Notes under the pieces: model-generated
What the model was told of the DNA's origin: nothing
Seen by the model: only the letters and a program-made list of their open reading frames with translations
Database searches by the model: none
Source: UBA5972 sp964588725
GTDB taxonomy: Bacteria; Pseudomonadota; Alphaproteobacteria; Rhodobacterales; Rhodobacteraceae
Assembly (NCBI GenBank): GCA_964588725.1
Contig: CAZPQL010000027.1
Location: 1-36,238 of the forward strand
Direction: 5' to 3'
Length of the DNA stretch: 36,238 nucleotides
Made by a program: the position numbers and the translations under genes
Part shown: positions 1 to 6,909 of the stretch, piece after piece
How positions within the stretch are numbered: position 1 is the first letter of the stretch
Layout: each line of letters opens with the position of its first letter

Positions 1-76
1 GCAGGGTGTCAACCAAAACGAAGGCTTTTTTGCTGCGTTGCCAGTGGTTCAGGGTGTTTTCGTCGATGACGTTCAT
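1..76 (-). CDS. 5' end of an unidentified gene downstream of cobN (partial)
   Basis: An open frame runs from an ATG at 76 off the left edge and gives 25 residues beginning MNVIDENTLNHWQRSKKAFV. A purine-rich GCGAGG stretch sits about five bases before this ATG, which favours it over an in-frame ATG at 97. It lies 82 bases after the cobN stop on the same strand, so it may be the last or a later gene of the cobalamin operon. The N-terminus does not look like CobG, CobH or another cobalamin enzyme I can name, so no function is assigned. The gap 77-158 shows no other feature. Confidence 0.45.
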   Translation of the reverse strand, partial: MNVIDENTLNHWQRSKKAFVLVDTL

Positions 77-158
77 GGCGGCCTCGCTGTGTTGCATGAC
101 CCGACAATAAGACCAGTTTTCCACGCCACAAGAGGGTGTGCCACGATTGTGATGGTGT

Positions 159-3100
159 TCAGCCAATCAGCCCCGCCAGCATTGCCTGCGCCGAATTGGA
201 TTTCGGCACCCACAGTCCGCGTTCAACCGCCTCTATCAATCGCTCTGCGATCTCTTTTAGCGCCGGTGCATTGTTGTCCTCGATGAACTGCCGGGTGTCG
301 TCGTCTTCTAAAAACGCGGCGTGCACCAGATCGAAATGGTGGTTTTTGACGGCACCGGTTGTGGCGGAAAAAGCGAAAAGGTAATCCACCGTCGCGGCCA
401 TTTCAAAGGCGCCTTTATAGCCATGGCGTTTCATGCCGCTGATCCATTTTGGGTTGACCACGCGCGCGCGGACAACGCGGCCAATTTCGTCGTCCAGCGT
501 GCGGATCACTGGTCGTTCGGGGCGCGAATGGTCGTTGTGGTAGACTGGGCGGTCGCACCCCTGCAATGTCGATACCGCCGCCGCTGCGCCACCTTCAAAT
601 TGGTAGTAATCGTCGCTGTCCAGCAGGTCGTGTTCGCGGTTGTCCTGATTTTGCACTACGGCCTCTACCTGCGAAAGGCGGGTTTCCAGTGCTTTGCGTG
701 CGCGTTTGCCCTCGGCGTTCTGGCCGTAAGCGTAGCCGCCCCATTCAAGATAAGCTTCAGCCAGATCAGCCTTATCGCGCCACAGTTTTTCGTCGATCAT
801 CGCCTGAAGGCCTGCGCCATATGCTCCGGGTTTTGCGCCAAATACACGGTAGGCACCACCGGGGGTACTGTCACTCTTAAAGCATGCAGCGGCGGGGTTC
901 ATATCGTGCGGCTCATCCAGCGCCATAACGGCGCGGGCAGCGCTGTCGATCAGGTCGATTTGCTGGGGGAAAGCGTCACGGAAAAAACCCGATACCCGCA
1001 AGGTAACGTCTACACGCGGGCGATCCAGCACGGAAAGCGGCAGGATTTCAAAACCTGTGACGCGGCGGTTGGCGCTGTCCCATCGCGGCTTGACCCCCAT
1101 GAGCGCCAGCGCCTGCGCGACGTCATCGCCACCTGTGCGCATGTTCGCCGTACCCCACGCGGTGATCAACATCGAGCGCGGCCAGTCGCCGAAATCCTGC
1201 AGGTATTTTTCGATCAAAAGACTGGCCGATTTCCACCCCAGTTTCCACGCCGTAGGTGTGGGCACGGCGCGGTTATCGACAGAGAAAAAATTGCGCCCTG
1301 TTGGCAAAACGTCAGGACGCCCGCGCGTTGGTGCGCCGGACGGTCCCGGGGGGACGAAACGCCCGTCCAGCGCCGCAAGCAGGCCATGCATTTCGGCAGG
1401 GCCGCAGGATTGCAGCGTCGGGCGGAGGTGACTTTCAATCATGTCAAGAACGGCGCGTGCGCGGGTCAATCCGTCACAGTATTTGCCGTCAAGCAGAGCG
1501 GCGCAAAGCAGTTCAAGGCGCTCGACCGTGTCCCCACATGAGCGCCACGTATCGGGTGTCAGGCTTTCCAGAATTTCGGGTTTTGGGCCTGTCCACGGCG
1601 CGCCCATTTCACATTCGAGCGGGTCAAAATCAAGCGCGAGATCAACCGCCAAAGCCCGTGGCAACGAGGCATTTCCACCCGCACCATCGCCGCGCGGAAT
1701 ACGCACCAGTGCCTGCAAAAGGTCACGTTCCAACCGCCCCACGGGAGCAGTGCCTAAAACGTGCAACCCGTCGCGTATCTGCGCCTCTTTCAGGTCGCAG
1801 AGATACGAATCCAATCGCGTCAGATCGGTGCTTTCGTCGACCCCGTCCAAACCTGCATCCAGATCAATCCCCGTGGCCGACGTCAGCGCCAGAATCTCGC
1901 TCTTTAGGTGATTGACGCGACGCGGGTCCACACCCGAAGCGTCGTAAAACTCATCTACCAGGGCTTCCAGATCGCGCAGTGGTCCGTAGCTTTCAGCGCG
2001 GCTTAGTGGCGGGGTCAGGTGGTCGATAATCACAGCAGACGAGCGCCGCTTGGCCTGAGTTCCCTCGCCGGGGTCGTTGACGATGAACGGATAGATCGTT
2101 GGTGTGGGTCCCAGTGTCACCTCTGGCAAACAGGTGTCCGACAGGACCAGTGCCTTGCCCGGCAGCCATTCCAGATTGCCGTGTTTGCCCATATTCACAA
2201 GCCCATCAACGCCAAATTCAAACCGAAGCCAGAAATAGAACGCCAGATAATTATGCGGTGGGATCAGATCGGGCGAATGGTAGGTTTCCTTGGGGTCGAT
2301 GTTGTAGCCGCGCGCCGGTTGCACACCCAGACACAGATTGCCGAACCTGTGGATCGACAGTTTGAACGCGCCGGACTTTACAAAAGGGTCGTCCACTGGT
2401 GCGCCCCATCGATCTTCGATTTGCTGGCGCACAGCGAGCGGGATTTTTTGGTAGCACAGGTCGTAGTCTTTGACGCTAAGCGATTGGCCGCCGGCGCGTT
2501 TTGGGCTGTCAGCCAGCCAATTCGTCGGACCAGCCAAAATTTGGTCCATCAATTCACCGGCGGATTTTGGCAGATCGCCGGTTTCGTAGCCCGCGCCCGT
2601 CAATGCCTGCATGGCCGCAAGCGTCGCCGCTGGTGTATCGAGCCCGACACCGTTGGCAATCCGCCCGTCTTTATTGGGGTAGTTGGCCATGATCAGCGCC
2701 ACGCGGCGTTGCGCAGGGGTTTTTCGGCGCAGCTTTACCCAGTTGGCGGTCAGTTCCGCGACGAACGCTACCCGATTTCCGTTGGCACGGTAGGTGGCGA
2801 CCGGGCATTGCGTGGCTTCGTCAAAAAACGCTTCGTCCTTGAACGATACGGCGCGGGTCAAAATGCGCCCGTCAACTTCGGGAAGTGCCACGTTCATGGC
2901 GATGTCGCGGGGTGACAGGCCGCTTAGGCTGTCTTCCCAACCCGATTCTGATGTGCCGGACAGCACGACCTGGAACACTGGCGCGCTATTGGCGCTTGTT
3001 GCGGCCAGCGGGTTTTGCGGGCCTGCGTCGCCCTGAAAAGCCGAACCAACCGCAAAGGCTGTGCAATTCAGTATGGCGGCGGGTGGGTAGTTAAGAAACA

Positions 3101-3854
3101 GCGTTTCCAATGTCGCGGCGGACACCGGGTCTTTCAGCGAAGCGACAAAAATCGGCAGCGGATTCAGTCCGCGCCGCAACAGAGATTTGACCAGGCGGTT
3201 GATCGGGTTCAGCCCCGCGCCCTGCACCAGCGCGCGGTAAAATATCAGCGGCACCACCGGCGCGTTGTCGTTCCATTGCGCCGTGATCATGGTATCGTCA
3301 CACACACCGCTGCCCGGCCAATAGACTCCGGCGCGCAAGAGTGGGCTGGCGGCCGGGGGCTTGGCGTCACCCGACAACATGGCACCGGCATAGCGTAGAA
3401 AGTTCTCGGCGTTCAGCGCCCCGCCTTCGACGAGGTAAGCCCACAGTGCGTTGTAATCGTCGGCAGAAACCGTCGCGAGGCGCGCCAGTTCTTCGTCGGG
3501 TTTGTCATCTCCGGGCAAAGGTACAAACGCAATTCCTGCGCGTCCCAGCGCGATCGCGTACTGCTCAAGCCCGTAGGGCCAATACCCCTTGCCGCCCAGT
3601 ACCCGCACGATCACCAGCTTTGATTTGGACGCGCAGTTTTCGATATGCTGGTCCACCGACATCGGGTGACGCAGATATGCGAGGTTGGCGAGTCGCAGCG
3701 TCGGCGGGGTATCCAGCGCGCTGCGCGCTGCTGACAGCGCCGCAATCTCGGTATCGGCTGCTGACATAAACACCACGTCGGCAGGGGTCTGACCCAGATC
3801 GACCGGCTCGTTGCCCTCGTCCATATTGCCGGGTTGTGCTGCCAGCAGATGCAT
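159..3854 (-). CDS. cobN: Cobaltochelatase large subunit CobN
   Basis: CobN is the large subunit of the ATP-dependent aerobic cobaltochelatase (CobNST), which inserts cobalt into hydrogenobyrinic acid a,c-diamide in the cytoplasm. The 1231-residue product is close to the family length of about 1250. The N-terminus (MHLLAAQPGNMDEG, then DLGQTPADVVFMS) is typical of CobN. The central part carries the conserved block with HSPDLIPPHNYLAFYFWLR and NMGKHGNLEWLPGK, and the C-terminal part has MRTGGDDVAQALALMG and the SGFFRDAFPQQIDLID segment shared with the magnesium chelatase H subunit. The start ATG overlaps the stop of the upstream acetyltransferase by one base (TGATG), which implies translational coupling. 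It lies in the riboswitch-led cbtB-cbtA-cobW-GNAT-cobN operon. CobS and CobT are not in the window. Confidence 0.95.
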   Translation of the reverse strand: MHLLAAQPGNMDEGNEPVDLGQTPADVVFMSAADTEIAALSAARSALDTPPTLRLANLAYLRHPMSVDQHIENCASKSKLVIVRVLGGKGYWPYGLEQYAIALGRAGIAFVPLPGDDKPDEELARLATVSADDYNALWAYLVEGGALNAENFLRYAGAMLSGDAKPPAASPLLRAGVYWPGSGVCDDTMITAQWNDNAPVVPLIFYRALVQGAGLNPINRLVKSLLRRGLNPLPIFVASLKDPVSAATLETLFLNYPPAAILNCTAFAVGSAFQGDAGPQNPLAATSANSAPVFQVVLSGTSESGWEDSLSGLSPRDIAMNVALPEVDGRILTRAVSFKDEAFFDEATQCPVATYRANGNRVAFVAELTANWVKLRRKTPAQRRVALIMANYPNKDGRIANGVGLDTPAATLAAMQALTGAGYETGDLPKSAGELMDQILAGPTNWLADSPKRAGGQSLSVKDYDLCYQKIPLAVRQQIEDRWGAPVDDPFVKSGAFKLSIHRFGNLCLGVQPARGYNIDPKETYHSPDLIPPHNYLAFYFWLRFEFGVDGLVNMGKHGNLEWLPGKALVLSDTCLPEVTLGPTPTIYPFIVNDPGEGTQAKRRSSAVIIDHLTPPLSRAESYGPLRDLEALVDEFYDASGVDPRRVNHLKSEILALTSATGIDLDAGLDGVDESTDLTRLDSYLCDLKEAQIRDGLHVLGTAPVGRLERDLLQALVRIPRGDGAGGNASLPRALAVDLALDFDPLECEMGAPWTGPKPEILESLTPDTWRSCGDTVERLELLCAALLDGKYCDGLTRARAVLDMIESHLRPTLQSCGPAEMHGLLAALDGRFVPPGPSGAPTRGRPDVLPTGRNFFSVDNRAVPTPTAWKLGWKSASLLIEKYLQDFGDWPRSMLITAWGTANMRTGGDDVAQALALMGVKPRWDSANRRVTGFEILPLSVLDRPRVDVTLRVSGFFRDAFPQQIDLIDSAARAVMALDEPHDMNPAAACFKSDSTPGGAYRVFGAKPGAYGAGLQAMIDEKLWRDKADLAEAYLEWGGYAYGQNAEGKRARKALETRLSQVEAVVQNQDNREHDLLDSDDYYQFEGGAAAAVSTLQGCDRPVYHNDHSRPERPVIRTLDDEIGRVVRARVVNPKWISGMKRHGYKGAFEMAATVDYLFAFSATTGAVKNHHFDLVHAAFLEDDDTRQFIEDNNAPALKEIAERLIEAVERGLWVPKSNSAQAMLAGLIG

Positions 3855-4315
3855 CAGGTCAGGGCCTTTTCCATAAAGACCGAAGTTTCGTTGGCGGCAT
3901 AGTCACCAAAGGGTCCGCAATTGGTGAAGCCGCTGGCATGATAAAGACGGTGGGCCGCGACCAAAGTATCGCCGGTCTCCAGTCGCAGTGTTGACCGGCC
4001 GTGGGCGCGCGCCTGATCTTCGATATGGGCGATCAGCCTGGCACCGATCCCGGCGCCGCGCATGGCCGGATCAACGTACATGGACTTGAGCTCGCCATAT
4101 CGTTCACGCAGAGCCAAAGCCGCGCACCCTTTGGTCTCGCCGTTCACTTGGGCAACAAAGAACAGGATGTCGTGCTGGCACAGCGCGTCGATCGACAGGT
4201 AGTGATTGTCTTCAGCAGAGAACAGCGACTGCATCAATGCGTGTGAGGCTTCAAGCAAAGCGGTCGCCCCGGGATTGCGTGGATCACCCGCCGAGATGGT
4301 CACGGCCGGTTTCAT
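3854..4315 (-). CDS. GNAT-family N-acetyltransferase in the cobalamin operon
   Basis: This 153-residue protein has the GNAT fold signature. The acetyl-CoA binding motif A is seen at residues 79-92 (MYVDPAMRGAGIGA, with the R-G-x-G-x-G/A loop), followed by an alpha-helical RLIAHIEDQARAHG and the beta-5 strand with RLETGD. The C-terminal AAHRLYHASGF is the usual motif B. Its reading frame overlaps cobW by four bases (ATGA) and cobN by one base, so it is embedded tightly between two cobalamin genes. GNAT proteins acetylate amino groups of small molecules or proteins; the substrate cannot be read from the sequence. A link to cobalamin or cobalt is inferred only from position. Confidence 0.85.
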   Translation of the reverse strand: MKPAVTISAGDPRNPGATALLEASHALMQSLFSAEDNHYLSIDALCQHDILFFVAQVNGETKGCAALALRERYGELKSMYVDPAMRGAGIGARLIAHIEDQARAHGRSTLRLETGDTLVAAHRLYHASGFTNCGPFGDYAANETSVFMEKALT

Positions 4316-5361
4316 GGCTGCAGGGCAGCGGTGATGGCGGTTTGGTCCAGACCGGCCTCGCCAATGACAACGAGATTGGTTTCGCGGGGATCCGCACCAA
4401 ATGGGCGGTCAAAATAGCTGTCTATACGGGGGCCAACGGCCTGCAACGTCAGGCGCAAGGGTTTGCCGACAACGGCGATAAAACCCTTAAGTCGCAGGAT
4501 ATTATGGGTACGGATTGTCTCGGCGACCTTCTCTGCATAGGCGTTGGCGTCACTGATTTCGCCCAAGGTGACCACAAAGCTTTCAAAATCATTATGGTCG
4601 TGTTCATGGGTCTGGCCGTCTTCGTCGTCATGGTGATGGTGGTGGATTTCGTGGCGGGCACCAAGATCACCCTCTGAGCCGATGCCCTGACCCAGTAGCA
4701 CATCGACGGGCAAGGCGCCCATGGTTGCTTTGACCACGTGCACGCCAACGCGGCTGTCCGAACGCAACGTAGAGACCAGAGATTTGGCTTCGTGTGGGTC
4801 AAGAAGGTCGGCCTTGTTGACCACGATCAGATCGGCACAAGCGACCTGATCTTCGAACAGTTCAGAAAGCGGCGTTTCGTGGTCAAGGTTTTCATCCAGC
4901 GCCCGTTGGGCGTCCACGGCGGCAACATTATGGGCAAACTGGCCGTCATGGACGGCTTTGCCATCCACCACCGTCACCACACCGTCCACAGTGACCTGTG
5001 TGCTGATTTCCGGCCAGTTAAAGGCGCGGACCAGCGGCTGGGGCAACGCAAGGCCGGACGTTTCTATGACGATATGGTCGGGTTGTTCATCCCGCTCCAG
5101 CAGTTTTTGCATGGTAGGGATAAAATCATCGGCAACTGTGCAGCAGATGCAGCCGTTCGAAAGTTCCATGATGTCGTCCTCGGTGCAGGTTTCGTCACCG
5201 CAGCCTTTCAGGAGGTCCCCGTCGATGCCAAGGTCGCCAAATTCGTTGATGATCAAGGCAATACGCCGACCACCCGCGTTTTGCAGCATGTGGCGGATAA
5301 GCGTGGTTTTTCCGGCCCCTAAAAAGCCGGTCACCACGGTCGCTGGAATTTTTGCAGGCAT
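4312..5361 (-). CDS. cobW: CobW-type GTP-dependent metallochaperone
   Basis: CobW is a G3E-family P-loop GTPase thought to deliver cobalt to the cobaltochelatase. In 349 residues it shows the Walker A loop GFLGAGKTT (12-20), the invariant metal-binding CxCC at 71-74 (NGCICC), the GTPase NKAD motif at 182-185, and a histidine/acid-rich stretch at 237-256 (HEIHHHHHDDEDGQ then THEHDHND). The C-terminal CobW_C region follows. Metal binding by the CxCC site is known for the family; the His stretch probably adds metal affinity. It begins 12 bases after cbtA stops and overlaps the acetyltransferase gene by four bases. A close zinc-type paralogue (ZigA/YeiR class) is possible on motifs alone, but the riboswitch and cobN neighbours favour CobW. 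Confidence 0.95.
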   Translation of the reverse strand: MPAKIPATVVTGFLGAGKTTLIRHMLQNAGGRRIALIINEFGDLGIDGDLLKGCGDETCTEDDIMELSNGCICCTVADDFIPTMQKLLERDEQPDHIVIETSGLALPQPLVRAFNWPEISTQVTVDGVVTVVDGKAVHDGQFAHNVAAVDAQRALDENLDHETPLSELFEDQVACADLIVVNKADLLDPHEAKSLVSTLRSDSRVGVHVVKATMGALPVDVLLGQGIGSEGDLGARHEIHHHHHDDEDGQTHEHDHNDFESFVVTLGEISDANAYAEKVAETIRTHNILRLKGFIAVVGKPLRLTLQAVGPRIDSYFDRPFGADPRETNLVVIGEAGLDQTAITAALQP

Positions 5362-5373
5362 TTGTATCGTCCT

Positions 5374-6108
5374 TTAGGTTTGGGCGTCTTTTAGCCAGAA
5401 AGTGGCGGTGAAGTATCCCAGACACGCCCAGGCTGCCATGCCAACGCCTAGGGCACGGCTGGCAAAAAGGCTGGCCAACTCGGGTGGGGGCGAACCGATG
5501 AATGTGGCGGGGTGCGGGGCGCCAATCGCATGGGGGGCAAGGATCAGAACGATGGCCGACGCGAACGGCATCAGGCTTTTCCCATAGGCCAGCAGCCACA
5601 GGCCAAGTGCCGTGACTACCACCGTTGATGTCCACCAGATTTGCCGCGAAATCACATCGGCGGCGGCGGTGCCGGGCAACTCGGGAGGCAGACCAAATGC
5701 CGGTGCGAATTGGAGGGAAATAAAACCGGCCAGCCCCCACAGGACCCCGGTGCGCGCGGAAATTGCGTGGCCGCGACTTTCGGCAAATGCAAAACCCGCC
5801 ACAAGGATTAAACCGAAAGCGGTGTAATTGAAGATAGTGAACAATAAACTTAACCCGTCGCGGCTTATGTTTATGCCACCAAGGTCGGGCATGTTTTCGC
5901 CGTGCACATGACTGTCGTGATCATGAGCTGCGTTTGCGGGCGCGTCGCTATCGTGTGCCTCAGATTGAGGCGCATGAACCAATGTCCCATTTTCATAAAG
6001 CTCTGCCTCCAGCAACACTGGCTGCACAAATGAAAGCTGCAGCACGGCGGCAATCAGCCCCGCGGCAACGCCAGCGAACAGGGCGCTGGCCACCATTTTT
6101 TTCAGCAT
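5374..6108 (-). CDS. cbtA: CbtA-family cobalt transporter membrane subunit
   Basis: This 244-residue integral membrane protein matches the CbtA family, predicted cobalt importers found under cobalamin riboswitches. A first transmembrane segment lies at about residues 7-27 (LFAGVAAGLIAAVLQLSFV). A histidine- and acid-rich loop follows at about 45-75 (NAAHDHDSHVHGE), which probably captures metal outside the membrane. Several further hydrophobic segments fill the rest of the chain. It starts three bases after the stop of cbtB, so the two are a transport pair. Cobalt as substrate is inferred for the family from its regulon and from neighbours cobW and cobN. Confidence 0.9.
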   Translation of the reverse strand: MLKKMVASALFAGVAAGLIAAVLQLSFVQPVLLEAELYENGTLVHAPQSEAHDSDAPANAAHDHDSHVHGENMPDLGGINISRDGLSLLFTIFNYTAFGLILVAGFAFAESRGHAISARTGVLWGLAGFISLQFAPAFGLPPELPGTAAADVISRQIWWTSTVVVTALGLWLLAYGKSLMPFASAIVLILAPHAIGAPHPATFIGSPPPELASLFASRALGVGMAAWACLGYFTATFWLKDAQT

Positions 6109-6111
6109 GGT

Positions 6112-6282
6112 TCAGTGGCAGGGAAAACCGGCAGCATGACGTACATCATGGGCGGCGTCATGCAACACGGCGGATTGGGCAAAGCCGGAAATAAGCAGCA
6201 TCGAGATGCCTAAGAACGCCACAAGGGCAATCGACACGACGTTGGTATTTTCGGCGGCAATTATGCGCTGTGCAGTTGTCAT
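6112..6282 (-). CDS. cbtB: CbtB-family small cobalt transporter subunit
   Basis: A 56-residue frame starts with ATG at 6282 after a strong ribosome binding site (AAAGGA, about six bases upstream) and ends with TGA at 6112-6114. It starts MTTAQRIIAAENTNVVS, has one transmembrane helix at about 16-35 (VSIALVAFLGISMLLISGF), and ends with the CbtB hallmark HDAAHDVRHAAGFPCH, whose histidines and C-terminal PCH are typical. CbtB is the short partner of CbtA in predicted cobalt uptake. It is the first gene after the cobalamin riboswitch, so its translation is probably the step the riboswitch controls directly. Confidence 0.93.
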   Translation of the reverse strand: MTTAQRIIAAENTNVVSIALVAFLGISMLLISGFAQSAVLHDAAHDVRHAAGFPCH

Positions 6283-6295
6283 ATTTGATCCTTTC

Positions 6296-6311
6296 CCGTC
6301 ACACCCGACGG
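6296..6311 (-). promoter_or_regulatory. Hairpin next to the cbtB ribosome binding site
   Basis: On the transcript strand CCGTC-GGGTGT-GACGG can pair as a five-base-pair stem with a six-base loop. It sits between the B12 box of the riboswitch and the GGAAAGGA ribosome binding site of cbtB, and ends right at that site. No run of T follows, so it looks like part of a translation-control expression platform rather than a terminator. The functional role is inferred. Confidence 0.45.
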
Positions 6312-6329
6312 TATATTGGTTTCACATCC

Positions 6330-6525
6330 GGCAAGGCAGGTCTCCTGACTTGCGGCTTTGGCGCTGTCACCGGCCTTCCAGATGTTGCCATCCGTGGCAT
6401 ATTCGGTGGCCGCTTGCCGCATACAGTCGCGGGGGCGGTTGTGGCTTTGGGTTCCGGGGTTCGGTCGACCCTGTCCACATTCCCTTTTGATCCCCAAACG
6501 CTGGGCGTTTTGGCGGGGAACCTTG
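6330..6525 (-). ncRNA. Cobalamin riboswitch (adenosylcobalamin aptamer)
   Basis: Read on the minus strand, the region has the order of conserved elements expected for the cobalamin riboswitch: an AAAAGGGAATGTG block, the GCCCCCGCGACTGTATGCGG core, a GGAAGGCCGGTGAC segment, and the B12 box AGTCAGGAGACCTGCC at 6335-6350. The GGTTCCCCGCC near 6512-6522 marks the 5' flank. It lies 48 bases before the cbtB start, so binding of cobalamin should repress cobalt uptake and the cob genes behind it. The exact 5' boundary is approximate. Confidence 0.93.
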
Positions 6526-6631
6526 CACGGCTCCTGTGTGCGCGATTCTGAACGGTTTGGTCAAGCGAAATAGAACGGGCATCTCCCCCCAACTCCCTCC
6601 GGGCCGGAAGGGGGCCGGGGAAGAGGCGCCG

Positions 6632-6752
6632 CTACCGCCGCCGCCGTTTCGGTTTTTTCGCCAACATCGGCGCGACCTGCGCCTCATAAAGCGCAAACAG
6701 ATGCTCCACCCGCTGGCGCTCTGACGCGGATTTCATTCCAGGTTAGGCTCAT
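6632..6752 (-). pseudogene. Possible relic of a DNA methyltransferase gene (fused ends)
   Basis: Two overlapping short frames are seen. An ATG at 6752 opens MSLTWNEIRVRA, which resembles the N-terminus of large class I SAM-dependent DNA methyltransferases (type IIG/MmeI-like proteins commonly begin with an LTWNEI motif), and then shifts to unrelated sequence and stops. In another frame, from 6736 to a TAG at 6632, ERQRVEHLFALYEAQVAP followed by KKPKRRRR resembles the extreme C-terminus of the same kind of protein. The simplest reading is an internal deletion that joined the two ends out of frame. The match is from memory of the family and both pieces are short, so this is tentative. The rest of 6526-6909 shows only a GC-rich hairpin-prone stretch near 6590-6620 and the smc upstream region. 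Confidence 0.35.
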
Positions 6753-6873
6753 GCCCACCGTATTTGCATACCACCTGTGGTTTAGATAGGCTGGAAATGG
6801 CCAATATCTTGTGGAATTTCCGGATGTGTGTGCCAAATACAGTTGACTCGCGCGCGGTGTTCCCGAAACTCTG

Positions 6874-6885
6874 CCACTATAGTGG
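6874..6885. promoter_or_regulatory. Perfect palindrome upstream of smc
   Basis: CCACTATAGTGG is a perfect 12-base palindrome 24 bases before the smc start codon. Its centre contains TATAGT (6878-6883), which could be a -10 element, although no good -35 lies 17 bases upstream. It may be an operator over the smc promoter. The role is inferred from position only. Confidence 0.3.
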
Positions 6886-6909
6886 AATCATCATCGGACA
6901 CCAAACTAC

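Noticed and set aside
321..2915. Long plus-strand open frames (321-1541 and 2019-2915) opposite cobN
   Set aside because: They are antisense to a well-conserved gene, show no recognisable protein motifs, and arise from the GC-rich third-position bias.
6590..6625. G-rich stretch as a G-quadruplex or terminator
   Set aside because: G runs are irregular and there is no T tract; it may simply be a GC-rich intergenic hairpin.
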